Assembly (NCBI RefSeq): GCF_004349315.1
Contig: NZ_SMLH01000012.1
Span: forward strand, 1-64,000
From: Flavobacterium ranwuense
GTDB lineage: Bacteria; Bacteroidota; Bacteroidia; Flavobacteriales; Flavobacteriaceae
Direction of reading: 5' to 3'
Length of the DNA: 64,000 nucleotides
Shown in pieces: positions 27,852-36,038 of the stretch; the stretch's first letter is position 1; each line of letters starts with the position of its first letter. The notes beneath the pieces were generated by a model. It made no database searches, had not been told where the DNA came from, and was given only the letters and a program-made list of their open reading frames with translations. Both the position numbers and the translations under genes were made by a program.

Positions 27852-28784
27852 CTATTTAACATCCATTAATTCTACGTCGAAAATCAACGTAGCATTTGGT
27901 GGAATTGCTCCTCCAGCACCACGAGATCCGTAACCTAAATGAGCCGGAATCACAAAACGTGCTTTGTCTCCTACGCGCAACAAGGCAATACCTTCGTCCC
28001 AGCCTTCAATAACGTTTCCTTTTCCTAATGGAAATTCAATTGGTTTTTTACGAGGATAAGAACTGTCAAAAACTTTTCCATCAGGAAGTTGTCCTGTGTA
28101 ATGTACTGAAACTGTTTTTCCGTTTTCTGCTTTTTTACCTTCCCCTCTTTGGATGAATTGGTAACGCAAACCGCTTTCTGTTTTTTCAAAACCAGCAGCC
28201 AGTTTTTCCATAGCGGCTTCAGCATCTGCTTTTAAAGCTGCATCACGCTTGTTACGAGACCCTTTGAAAGTGATAAAAGCTTCTATTGCATTCCAATTTT
28301 TAGCTTCTTCTCCTACTCTAACAATTTCTAAAGACTCTAAAACATCACCTTGAGCAACAGCATCAACAATATCTTGACCTTCTACCACATGACCAAAAAC
28401 AGTATGTTTGTTGTCCAACCATTCTGTTGGAATGTGTGTAATGTAGAATTGAGAACCGTTTGTTCCAGGTCCTGAATTGGCCATTGCCAAAACTCCCGGA
28501 CGATCATGTTTCAAACTTGGATGAAATTCATCATCAAATTTATACCCTGGATCTCCAGTTCCTGTTCCTTGTGGACAACCACCTTGAATCATGAAATCAG
28601 GAATTACTCTGTGGAATTTTAATCCGTCATAAAATTTAACCCCTTGTGGTTTTATTTTATTTTCTAAGTTTCCTTCTGCCAATCCTACGAAATTCCCCAC
28701 TGTACCTGGAGTCAAATCGTGTGCTAGTTTTACTAAAATAGCACCTTTAGTGGTGTTGAATTTAGCATATATTCCGTTTTCCAT
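27852..28784 (-). CDS. Dual-family immunophilin: cyclophilin-FKBP fusion peptidyl-prolyl isomerase
   Basis: 310 aa, cytosolic (no signal peptide). Residues 1-165 are a cyclophilin domain: KFHRVIPDFMIQGGCPQGTG with the catalytic Arg, LAMANSGPGTNGSQFYI, and WLDNKHTVFGHVVEG (H in place of the usual cyclosporin Trp region). After a helical linker (~175-205), residues ~215-310 form an FKBP domain: VSVHYTGQLPDGKVFDSS, GKGNVIEGWDEGI, IPAHLGYGSRGAGGAIPPNATLIFDVEL. The order cyclophilin then FKBP is that of the CFBP proteins first reported from Flavobacterium. Both active sites look intact. Monocistronic with a -7 box at 28810. Confidence 0.93.
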   Translation of the reverse strand: MENGIYAKFNTTKGAILVKLAHDLTPGTVGNFVGLAEGNLENKIKPQGVKFYDGLKFHRVIPDFMIQGGCPQGTGTGDPGYKFDDEFHPSLKHDRPGVLAMANSGPGTNGSQFYITHIPTEWLDNKHTVFGHVVEGQDIVDAVAQGDVLESLEIVRVGEEAKNWNAIEAFITFKGSRNKRDAALKADAEAAMEKLAAGFEKTESGLRYQFIQRGEGKKAENGKTVSVHYTGQLPDGKVFDSSYPRKKPIEFPLGKGNVIEGWDEGIALLRVGDKARFVIPAHLGYGSRGAGGAIPPNATLIFDVELMDVK

Positions 28785-28809
28785 TTTTGTTTAATTTATT
28801 ATTGAAGGG

Positions 28810-28817
28810 CAAATTTA
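28810..28817 (-). promoter_or_regulatory. -7 promoter box of the immunophilin gene
   Basis: Minus strand TAAATTTG, 25 nt before the ATG. Confidence 0.5.
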
Positions 28818-29008
28818 CGAAAATAATTTATTTGAACCTATTCACTAAAATGTTACATTTGATAAATTATCTTGATATTTAGTCCAATTTACAGCCTTAA
28901 AAATATCTTATTTAAAGTAGTTTAAAATTTAACCTTTGAATAAATTATAAGTCAACTTGAATTCAATTGATACTTTTAATACCATCACCAATAAAAACTT
29001 ATTTTTTC

Positions 29009-31528
29009 ATGAAATCTATCTATTGCATTTTATTCTTTATTAGCTTCATTTGTAATGCGCAACAGCAGTTGGTGACATTAGAATATTTTTTGCCACAAAA
29101 TTCTACATACAATGAAAAAATTCCGACTCCTAAAAGTATATTTAATTTTGAATTAGGAGAAATGCACACGGATCACAATCAAGTGGTTCATTTTATGAAT
29201 GCAATTGCAGAAGCTTCTGACCGAGTACAAATAGAAACAACCGGTTATACTTATGAAAACCGTCCGCTTCAATTACTTACTATTTCGAGCCCTAAAAATT
29301 TAGCAAAAATTGATGAAATCCATAAAAGACATCTTGCACTAACGGACTCAAATGCCAGTGTTCAGGACGTATCTGACTTACCTATTGTCGTCTATTTAGG
29401 ATATTCAATTCATGGTAATGAATCCAGCGGAACGGGTGCTGCGATTGCTTTGGCGTATTATCTTGCAGCATCTGAAAGTCCTGAACTTGAAAAAATACTG
29501 GACAATACGGTCATTTTATTAGATCCCAGTTTAAATCCAGACGGATTACATCGTTTTTCTACTTGGGTAAATAGCCATAAAAGCAAAAATTTAGTAACTG
29601 ACCCTAATGATAGAGAATTCAATGAAGCATGGCCAGGTGGTCGATTTAATCATTATTGGTTTGACATGAACAGAGACTGGCTTCCTGTTCAACTTCCGGA
29701 AAGTCAGGCACGCATTAGAACTTATAGAAAATGGATGCCTAACGTATTATGTGATTTCCACGAAATGGGAACTAATTCGACCTACTTTTTTCAACCTGGT
29801 GTTCAAAGTCGCACTAATCCGCTTACTCCTGAATTAAACCAAAAACTAACTGCAAAAATTGCTGGCTACCATGCCAAAGCATTGGATAAAATTGGAAGTT
29901 TTTATTTTGTCGAAGACGGTTTTGATGACTTTTATTACGGCAAAGGATCTACTTATCCAGACATCAATGGCGGTATCGGCATTTTATTCGAACAAGCGAG
30001 TTCAAGAGGACATGCCCAACAAAGCGTAAACGGAGTAATCACTTTCCCATTTACGATCAGAAATCAATTTACTTCCAGCCTATCAACGCTGCAGGCTACG
30101 TATGAAATGCGAAAAGAATTATTGAAATACCAACACGATTTTTTTGCTAATTCCAGTATCGAAAGTAAAAATAATAAAATAAAAGGCTACGTTTTTGGAG
30201 ACGAAAAAGATGCCACTAAAGTTAAAGAATTGACTAAAATTCTTAGCCAACATAAGATTGAAATGCTTCATTTGAAAGAAGACATCACCATCAACAAAAA
30301 GAAATTCAGCAAAGACTTGAGCGTTATTATTCCTATGGAACAAAAAAACTCAAAGCTGATACACGCTATTTTCGACAGACAAACCAAGTTCAAAGACAGC
30401 TTATTTTATGACATTTCAGCATGGAATTTTGATTTGGCTTTCAATTTAAATTTTGAAGGAATGAATTCCCTTTCACAGGCTGGAGCGCGTTACGAAAACC
30501 CGTTCAAATCCGGAATGGTGAATCAAAAAAGTGATGTGGGTTATTTAATTGAATGGACCGATTACAATTCTCCTAAACTTTTATACCAATTACTGGCCAA
30601 AGGACTGCGCGTAAAAACGACCAAAAAACCATTTGTACACAACGGGAAAACTTTTTCCTATGGAAGTTTATTATTGCCTATTCAAAATCAAACGCTGAGT
30701 TCGGATGAAATTTATGCCTACCTCAACCAAATTATCCCAAACTATGCTATTGCTATTACCGCAGTAGAAACAGGTTTTACCGATGGTGCCAATTTAGGAA
30801 ACCCTAATTTAGTTAATCTCACTATGCCAAAAGTAGCCATGGTTGTGGGCCGTAATGTTGATCCATCAGATGCGGGAGAATTATGGCATTTATTTGATCA
30901 AAAAGCAGAAATTCCGTTAACTAAAATAGATGTGGAACAACTACAAAAAGTGAATCTAAGCGCCTACACTACTTTAATCATCGTGAATGGAAATTATGGT
31001 GGACTTTCACCGGCCACAGTAACTAAAATAGAACAATGGACACAAAACGGAGGGACTTTAATTGCTTATCAGGATGCTATTAAATGGCTGAATGATGCCA
31101 AATTAATTGAGTTGACTTTAAAAACCAGTAAAAGTGAAGCCAAAGCGATTACCTTTGAACAAACTAGCGATTACAAAGGAGCACAAGAGATTGGCGGAGC
31201 CATATTTGAAACTAAATTAGATTTATCCCACCCGATTAATTATGGAATGCCTAGAAATACAATGCCTATTTTCAGGAATTCATCGATTTTTATTGAACCC
31301 AATAAAAACAGCTTTAGCAACCCGATACAGTACACTAAAAATCCATTACTCAGCGGTTACATTTCGAAACCAAAACTAGAATTATTAAAAGAAACCGTTC
31401 CGTTTCAAGCGATACGAAAAGGAGAAGGGAATATCTTAATTTTTACTGATAACACTAATTTCAGAGCTTTCTGGTTGGGAACCGAAAAATTATTTTGGAA
31501 TGCAGTTTTCTTTAGTAAACTCATGTAG
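29009..31528 (+). CDS. Secreted M14-family zinc carboxypeptidase
   Basis: 839 aa. Signal peptide MKSIYCILFFISFICNAQQ. Peptidase domain ~45-370: zinc ligands H135 and E138 in SIHGNESSG, H251 in CDFHEMG, substrate-binding NPDG (176-179) and NRDW (221-224), and the catalytic Glu in ILFEQASSRGH. The ~470-residue C-terminal region contains an alpha/beta stretch (AMVVGRNVDPSDAGELWHLFD… TLIIVNGNYGGLS) resembling a glutamine-amidotransferase-like fold seen in other Bacteroidota M14 proteins. Likely periplasmic or secreted protein degradation. The ATG at 29009 is preferred to an in-frame ATG at 28967 because only it places the signal sequence at the N-terminus. Confidence 0.9.
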   Translation: MKSIYCILFFISFICNAQQQLVTLEYFLPQNSTYNEKIPTPKSIFNFELGEMHTDHNQVVHFMNAIAEASDRVQIETTGYTYENRPLQLLTISSPKNLAKIDEIHKRHLALTDSNASVQDVSDLPIVVYLGYSIHGNESSGTGAAIALAYYLAASESPELEKILDNTVILLDPSLNPDGLHRFSTWVNSHKSKNLVTDPNDREFNEAWPGGRFNHYWFDMNRDWLPVQLPESQARIRTYRKWMPNVLCDFHEMGTNSTYFFQPGVQSRTNPLTPELNQKLTAKIAGYHAKALDKIGSFYFVEDGFDDFYYGKGSTYPDINGGIGILFEQASSRGHAQQSVNGVITFPFTIRNQFTSSLSTLQATYEMRKELLKYQHDFFANSSIESKNNKIKGYVFGDEKDATKVKELTKILSQHKIEMLHLKEDITINKKKFSKDLSVIIPMEQKNSKLIHAIFDRQTKFKDSLFYDISAWNFDLAFNLNFEGMNSLSQAGARYENPFKSGMVNQKSDVGYLIEWTDYNSPKLLYQLLAKGLRVKTTKKPFVHNGKTFSYGSLLLPIQNQTLSSDEIYAYLNQIIPNYAIAITAVETGFTDGANLGNPNLVNLTMPKVAMVVGRNVDPSDAGELWHLFDQKAEIPLTKIDVEQLQKVNLSAYTTLIIVNGNYGGLSPATVTKIEQWTQNGGTLIAYQDAIKWLNDAKLIELTLKTSKSEAKAITFEQTSDYKGAQEIGGAIFETKLDLSHPINYGMPRNTMPIFRNSSIFIEPNKNSFSNPIQYTKNPLLSGYISKPKLELLKETVPFQAIRKGEGNILIFTDNTNFRAFWLGTEKLFWNAVFFSKLM

Positions 31529-31621
31529 TAAAAACCATAATCCTATATTGAAATAGCATCTCAGAATATTAAAAAAAAGGAAGCGTAGCGTAGAAATACG
31601 TTGCGATTTTTTGGTTTTAAT

Positions 31622-31769
31622 ACTAATCTAACGTTCGTTCCCGCGCTACACGCAGTTTGGGACTAAATTAAGCCCATTATTCGGATTGGCCAAATCTTCC
31701 AAATACAAAACTAACTTCAAATTAAGCCTAATACCCAAATCCGTTGTAGTAGCTGCTATATGCTGTTTT
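31622..31769 (-). repeat. attC-like site A (degenerate distal end of array)
   Basis: Left arm GCTAC…TTTGGG (from 31645) pairs with right arm CCCAAA…GTAGC (ending 31753). The crossover-side box reads GCTATATGCTGTTTT (31755-31769), with C where the other sites have T (GTT), so this site may no longer recombine. The 90 nt before it (31530-31620) hold only a weak GC-containing hairpin after the M14 gene. Confidence 0.6.
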
Positions 31770-32187
31770 ATTTTTTCACAGTTAAATTAAAAAATTCTGG
31801 AAATATCATAGTTATAATCACTAGTAGCAAGAATAAAAGAGTACTGACAAAAAAGTATTTAATACCCAAATTTTTAATATTTTGACTTTCATATTTATCT
31901 AATAACAATTGATATTTATTATTATAAATTAATAAAAAGTAATTTGGTAATAAAAAGACAAGCAAAATTGAAATATTTCGAATCATTCTATTTTCTGGAA
32001 ATATTTCAAAAATATTTATTTTAGTTCCTGATAAAACGAGTATTGTGATAATTAATAAAATATTTATAAAGTTAGTTACACTCAAAGCAAGAAGTGACAT
32101 AATTAAAGAATAATATTTATTGCCATTTTGTGAAAGTTGTATTTTAAGAAATAAGCTAACCCAAATTCTGTAGTAAATTTTCAGCAT
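31768..32187 (-). CDS. Cassette 1: small integral membrane protein, unknown function
   Basis: 139 aa with three hydrophobic segments (about 28-52, 70-88, 108-130) separated by short charged loops. I recognise no family. The stop codon coincides with the end of site A and the start is 45 nt from site B, the layout expected of a promoterless cassette gene. Very AT-rich codon use compared with neighbouring core genes. Confidence 0.6.
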   Translation of the reverse strand: MLKIYYRIWVSLFLKIQLSQNGNKYYSLIMSLLALSVTNFINILLIITILVLSGTKINIFEIFPENRMIRNISILLVFLLPNYFLLIYNNKYQLLLDKYESQNIKNLGIKYFFVSTLLFLLLVIITMIFPEFFNLTVKK

Positions 32188-32231
32188 TCTGACTTTTAAT
32201 TCAATAGTTAATTTTATACGTAATCGTCTTT

Positions 32232-32380
32232 AAAATAGCACATAACGTCTCGCGGCTTCGCCTGCGTTGCGGACAAATAAACAGAGAATTTTAGATTAGC
32301 CAAAATATTGCAAGTACAAAATAACAATTAAATTAAGCACTATGCCGCAATGAGGCGAAACCGCTGTTATATGCCGTTTT
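32232..32380 (-). repeat. attC-like site B
   Basis: The flank AAAATAGCACATAAC (32232-32246) and the flank GTTATATGCCGTTTT (32366-32380) enclose a palindrome, GCGGCTTCGCCTGCGTTGCGG paired with CCGCAATGAGGCGAAACCGC. The left flank is complementary (12/15) to the right flank of site A; the right flank is complementary (14/15) to the left flank of site C. Confidence 0.7.
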
Positions 32381-32748
32381 TATCTAATTTTAATTAAATC
32401 TCCATCATCAAACCCAGTTGTTATTGCAATTGCATTTTGTAATAATGGATTATTTAATTTTCCTTCTGTCTCTAATTCTATTAACGTATTTGCACAATAA
32501 TCTAAAATAAAATCCCACGTTTCTGATTGTAATTTGACAGGAAGATTTAGGTATCTGTGTAATTCTTTAGGCAATTCAATACTTGCCCAATCATCATTAT
32601 TTTCATCATATTCAAAACCGCCAACTAAATACATTTTATATCCTGTTTCATCTTCATATATTCCAAAATTAAATGCGATTACTTCTTTTGGAGGAATTCC
32701 ATCAATTTGGTGAATATTATTTATCCAGTTTATAATTTCTTCTTTCAT
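32380..32748 (-). CDS. Cassette 2: small acidic cytosolic protein, unknown function
   Basis: 122 aa from ATG 32748 (MKEEIINWINNIH). Acidic, no signal peptide, with segments VIAFNFGIYEDETGYKMYLVGGF and DDWASIELPKELHRY. I recognise no family; its size and acidity recall immunity or antitoxin-type proteins, but that is only an impression. An open frame continues upstream to 32895, but that part is the palindromic site C and is not credible as protein. The stop overlaps the end of site B. Confidence 0.6.
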   Translation of the reverse strand: MKEEIINWINNIHQIDGIPPKEVIAFNFGIYEDETGYKMYLVGGFEYDENNDDWASIELPKELHRYLNLPVKLQSETWDFILDYCANTLIELETEGKLNNPLLQNAIAITTGFDDGDLIKIR

Positions 32749-32796
32749 AGATTTTTGTTGTGTTTTCAATTGGTTGTTTTTATTCTCAATCTCCTG

Positions 32797-32937
32797 AAAA
32801 TGGCATATAACGTTCCCGCGCCTCGCGCAGTTTGCGACTTTCGAAGACGAGTATTTTCGGCTAAACGAAAATACAATAAAAAACGGTAATTCCACTAAAT
32901 TCGCAAATTGCGCGAGACGTGTGTTGTGCGATGTTTT
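32797..32937 (-). repeat. attC-like site C
   Basis: Flanks AAAATGGCATATAAC (32797-32811) and GTTGTGCGATGTTTT (32923-32937). Arms CTCGCGCAGTTTGCGA and TCGCAAATTGCGCGAG form the stem. The two flanks of this site do not match each other, but each matches the far end of its own module. The rest of the gap 32749-33093 is the leader of the operon below, with a second -7-like box TACTTTTG at 32968-32975. Confidence 0.7.
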
Positions 32938-33017
32938 TTTTATAGTTTTTTTTTCGTTAAAAATAATTACTTTTGTAGGAGTGATAATTTTTTAAATTTC
33001 AAGAATACTTTCATTAT

Positions 33018-33098
33018 TCACTTATAAGTTAATTTTGAATTAAATATATTTGGAATACTCGATTTAAAGTCTAATTTTGCACATAACTTATAAGTGAA
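33018..33098 (+). promoter_or_regulatory. Promoter and paired operators of the toxin-antitoxin-chaperone operon
   Basis: A -7 box TAATTTTG lies at 33072-33079. A 15-nt sequence TTCACTTATAAGTTA (33018-33032) recurs in inverted orientation at 33084-33098, and each copy contains the perfect palindrome ACTTATAAGT (33020-33029 and 33086-33095). One copy lies upstream of the -7 box and the other covers the predicted transcription start and the GTG start codon, as expected for autorepression by the HTH protein of the operon. Confidence 0.7.
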
Positions 33099-33579
33099 TT
33101 TAAGTAACAATATAACATTAGAAATTTTTGAAGAATATGATGAAGTGACGTACTACACTTTCAGGTTTCTTGGCGATGAGTTTAGTGAAGCAGAAAAATT
33201 TATTTTAAACTTTATTGATAAGAAAGAGTTTGAAGAAGATTTAGGAATAATTACAAAAATGATTGAAAAAATTGGTAAATCTGGGGCAGAACCAAGAAAT
33301 TTTAGAAATGTAGGTAAGATGAGAGATGATGTTGCATCTCTTCCGGAATATCTCTATAGTTCAAAATTAAGGCTTTATGTAATTCATATCTCAAAAAACA
33401 TTGTAATAATTGGTAATGGAGGTTATAAAACTACTAAAACATATAATGAAGACCCATTTTTAGACAGTTGTGTTTCATTACTTCAAACAATTGATTTCAA
33501 AATAAAAAGCAATATTAAATACAATAGACTTTCAATAATTAATCGTAAATTAGTTGGAAATTTAAGTTACAACATATGA
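33094..33579 (+). CDS. Cassette 3, gene 1: candidate HigB/RelE-like toxin of a TAC system
   Basis: 161 aa. No catalytic motif can be assigned with certainty. The C-terminal half (GAEPRNFRNVGKMRDDVASLP, then SKLRLYVIHISKNIVIIGNGGYKTTKTYNEDP and LLQTIDFKI) has the charged helix followed by beta strands seen in RelE/HigB-fold toxins: a basic patch, then R-L-Y and IxGNGG strands. Gene order toxin-antitoxin, the 4-nt overlap with the HTH gene (33576-33579) and the SecB-like third gene support the role. The start is GTG 33094, right after the operator; no ATG is available until residue ~55. Confidence 0.5.
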   Translation: MNLSNNITLEIFEEYDEVTYYTFRFLGDEFSEAEKFILNFIDKKEFEEDLGIITKMIEKIGKSGAEPRNFRNVGKMRDDVASLPEYLYSSKLRLYVIHISKNIVIIGNGGYKTTKTYNEDPFLDSCVSLLQTIDFKIKSNIKYNRLSIINRKLVGNLSYNI

Positions 33580-33989
33580 AAAGAAATTCGTTATTAGATA
33601 GAATAAGAAAAGTTAGAGCTAAATATATTGATATATTTATTGATAATTCTTACGACTTATCTACAAGGATTCAATATTTGATGGATGTAAAAGGTTTTGA
33701 TCAAAAAGAACTTGCTAAAAAATTAAATAAAAACGAATCCGAAATAAGCAAATGGATGAGTGGTTCTCATAACTATACTATTAAAACTTTAGCAAAAATT
33801 GAGGAAGTTTTAGGTAGTAAGCTTTTAAGTATTTGTACAGAAGAAGAATACAAACAAAAAACTGAGGTCGTTATCATTTACAAAGAATTTTTATATAACA
33901 ATATAAAAGTAGATAAAGCACCAATAAATATTCAAAATCAAAAGTCTTATAGGCTTAATGCTCAAAAGTTTAAAACTTTACATTGTTAA
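33576..33989 (+). CDS. Cassette 3, gene 2: HTH (Xre-type) antitoxin/regulator
   Basis: 137 aa. A helix-turn-helix domain lies at about 29-82 (STRIQYLMDVKGFDQKELAKKLNKNESEISKWMSGSHNYTIKTLAKIEEVLG), the HTH_3/HigA type. The C-terminal ~45 residues (KTEVVIIYKEFLYNNIKV onward) look flexible; in TAC systems such a tail (chaperone addiction sequence) makes the antitoxin depend on the SecB-like chaperone. It overlaps gene 1 by 4 nt and is followed by gene 3 after 7 nt. Probable ligand of the ACTTATAAGT palindromes upstream. Confidence 0.75.
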   Translation: MKRNSLLDRIRKVRAKYIDIFIDNSYDLSTRIQYLMDVKGFDQKELAKKLNKNESEISKWMSGSHNYTIKTLAKIEEVLGSKLLSICTEEEYKQKTEVVIIYKEFLYNNIKVDKAPINIQNQKSYRLNAQKFKTLHC

Positions 33990-33996
33990 AATAATT

Positions 33997-34443
33997 ATGT
34001 CAGAAGAAAGTAAAGAAATAGGGGTTCAGTTTAAAAACATTAAAGAAACTTTATTTAGTAATAAGTTAAGCGATGATATTGTTAATGATTTTAATCATGA
34101 TAATTTAGAATTAGGGCTTGCTTTTTCTCTTAAGGGTTTTCCCAATGAAAAATCTGTAGCTTTAAGTTTAACAATATTTTATAAATACAAAATTGAAAAC
34201 AAATATAAAGAGTTTTTTAAGTTTACAACAGAAACATTATTTAAGTTTGAAAGTACTTACGATAATGTTATTAAAATAGAAGATTCAAAGGTTTTTGTAG
34301 CAGATGAATTAATGGGTACTTTATTGAGTATTTCTATTGGTGCTACACGTGGTATGATGTCTTATAAAGTATCTAACTTACCTATTGATTTAGTTTTACC
34401 TTTGTTCGATATCTCAAAGCTACTTCCAAATTTAACTAAATAA
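33997..34443 (+). CDS. Cassette 3, gene 3: SecB-like chaperone
   Basis: 148 aa from ATG 33997, matching SecB in size. The layout is SecB-like: N-terminal VQFKNIKETLFSN strand, paired beta strands in the middle (SVALSLTIFYKYKI, FFKFTTETLFKFE), then a C-terminal helix and Pro-containing end, LLSISIGATRGMMSYKVSNLPIDLVLPLFDISKLLP, comparable to SecB's …RGTFPQLNLAPVNFDALF. SecB-like proteins encoded third behind a toxin and a HigA-type antitoxin define TAC systems (Rv1955-1957 of M. tuberculosis). The stop is 50 nt before site D. Confidence 0.6.
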   Translation: MSEESKEIGVQFKNIKETLFSNKLSDDIVNDFNHDNLELGLAFSLKGFPNEKSVALSLTIFYKYKIENKYKEFFKFTTETLFKFESTYDNVIKIEDSKVFVADELMGTLLSISIGATRGMMSYKVSNLPIDLVLPLFDISKLLPNLTK

Positions 34444-34492
34444 AATTTATCAATTTGTTTCGATAGGTTTGTTGAATTCTCCGATTTTTTCT

Positions 34493-34642
34493 AAAATATC
34501 GCACAACGTCCCGCCGCTTGGCGAGGTTGGGGATTAAATTAAGATTAATATTTCGGTTAAGTACAAAATTTCCAAACACAAGACCAACTTTAAATTCAGC
34601 CTAAAACCCCAATCTAGCCAAACGGCTGTTATGCGAGGTTTT
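34493..34642 (-). repeat. attC-like site D
   Basis: Flanks AAAATATCGCACAAC (34493-34507) and GTTATGCGAGGTTTT (34628-34642). The stem arms CCGCTTGGCGAGGTTGGGG and CCCCAATCTAGCCAAACGG enclose a ~75-nt AT-rich middle. Nearly identical in body to sites E and F. Confidence 0.75.
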
Positions 34643-35048
34643 AAAGCGTATATGTAATAAAAACTTTTCTTTTAATTAGCTTATTATTTTTCATAACGCG
34701 ATCAATAATATAAACTGGTTTCTTCCAAACAATTAGGAACTCTATAAAGTTTTGGAAATCTGTAGTTTGGAAGAAATTTTCATCAAGCTTAAAAATAGGT
34801 TTTTCAATAGATTTTTGAAGTTGAATATCTTCTATGTTTATATCTTTTCTAAATGTAATACTGATATTGCCTTTCGTAAAAATGTATCTTTCCTGAGATT
34901 TGCGATCAGTTATTTGCATTCTGACGTCTGAATCCGCAAAATTTCGACCTACTTTAAAAATAAGGGTGTCACATTTCTGCATTTCATTGAAAATTTGTCC
35001 AGAAACTAAATTTGGAAAAATTATCAGTAATATAAAAAAATGTTTCAT
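34641..35048 (-). CDS. Cassette 4: small secreted protein, unknown function
   Basis: 135 aa from ATG 35048. Signal peptide MKHFFILLIIFPNLVSG, then a basic mature protein with FKVGRNFADSDVRMQI and ENFFQTTDFQNFIEFLIVWKKPVYIID. No family recognised. The open frame extends upstream to 35138, but that part is site E. The TAA stop is made partly from the end of site D; the start is 19 nt from site E. Confidence 0.6.
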   Translation of the reverse strand: MKHFFILLIIFPNLVSGQIFNEMQKCDTLIFKVGRNFADSDVRMQITDRKSQERYIFTKGNISITFRKDINIEDIQLQKSIEKPIFKLDENFFQTTDFQNFIEFLIVWKKPVYIIDRVMKNNKLIKRKVFITYTL

Positions 35049-35066
35049 CTTTCTCTTTTGGTTGTG

Positions 35067-35216
35067 AAAATCTCGCATAACGTCCCGCCGCTTGGCGAGG
35101 TTGGGGACTAAATTAAGATTAATATTTCGGTTAAGCACAAAATTTCCAAATACAAGACCAACTTTAAATTATACCTAAAACCCCAATCTAGCCAAACGGC
35201 TGTTACCTGCTGTTTT
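35067..35216 (-). repeat. attC-like site E
   Basis: Flanks AAAATCTCGCATAAC (35067-35081) and GTTACCTGCTGTTTT (35202-35216). The body differs from site D at only a few positions. The two flanks of this site are unrelated to each other. Confidence 0.75.
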
Positions 35217-35840
35217 TTAAATTGCCCAATTTCTTTCGATATACTTTATTTTCCATTTTCCATTTACTTTTTCTAAATATATTGATCTACCATAACTATT
35301 TTCATTGTCGGAGTAATGATCAAATTCTAAGTATGCTTTAGTATTATCTTTTGAAAATATTGGAATAGAAAACTGAATATATTTTTCAGTTATTTTTAAA
35401 CTTTTAGTTAATTCAACAGTTTTAAACTTTTGAGTTATACTTTTTGGGATTTTGAATGCTTTAAAAGTTTCATTTTGATTAACAATATTAAGAGAATCGT
35501 TTTTCAAGAAAAATGAGTTATTAATTGGTCTAGATTTGTAGATTTTTTCTATGCAAACTTCTGCTTGGTTTGTAAACGATTTTTCCGGAAATTTTATCAC
35601 TGTTATTTTATCATTAGCTTTCGTTTCTTCGAAACATTTAGTTTTGACAATAACTTTTTTTAAGTTTAAACAAATTGGAAGTTCTTTTTCAGTGCGAAAA
35701 TCGCTTACCATTTCTAATCCTTTTTCTTCAATTAAGGTTTGAATAATGATAATTGATTCTTTCTCGCGAATTAAATCATCATTCTTTTTGGTATTGCAAC
35801 TTAACAGGGTTAAAACAAATAGTAATATAATATTTTTCAT
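35217..35840 (-). CDS. Cassette 5: predicted lipoprotein, unknown function
   Basis: 207 aa. Signal peptide with lipobox (LLFVLTLLSCNT; lipidated Cys about residue 15). The mature part ends in KAYLEFDHYSDNENSYGRSIYLEKVNGKWKIKYIERNW, the DUF/NTF2-like style 'YLEKVNGKWKI' ending common in small Flavobacterium lipoproteins. No function assignable. The stop abuts site E and the start is 50 nt from site F. Confidence 0.65.
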   Translation of the reverse strand: MKNIILLFVLTLLSCNTKKNDDLIREKESIIIIQTLIEEKGLEMVSDFRTEKELPICLNLKKVIVKTKCFEETKANDKITVIKFPEKSFTNQAEVCIEKIYKSRPINNSFFLKNDSLNIVNQNETFKAFKIPKSITQKFKTVELTKSLKITEKYIQFSIPIFSKDNTKAYLEFDHYSDNENSYGRSIYLEKVNGKWKIKYIERNWAI

Positions 35841-35889
35841 TTTTCTAAATTCAATTTTAAATCATAATTGTTTCTGTTGAGTTTCTGAT

Positions 35890-36038
35890 AAAATAGCAGG
35901 TAACGTCCCGCCGCTTGGCGAGGTTGGGGACTAAATTAAGATTTATATTTCGGTTAATCACTGATTTTACAAATACAAGACCGATTTAAAATCCAGCCAA
36001 AACCCCAATCTTGCCAAACGGCTGTTAGCAGATGGCCG
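35890..36038 (-). repeat. attC-like site F
   Basis: Flanks AAAATAGCAGGTAAC (35890-35904) and GTTAGCAGATGGCCG (36024-36038). The body is close to sites D and E but more diverged in the middle. The right flank lacks the GTTTT found at the other sites, and its partner at site G lacks the matching AAAAT, so the pair is still complementary (12/15). Confidence 0.7.

Noticed and set aside
32749..32895. N-terminal extension of the cassette 2 protein
   Set aside because: The extension is the palindromic site C read as codons; M at 32748 starts a normal protein just inside the module.
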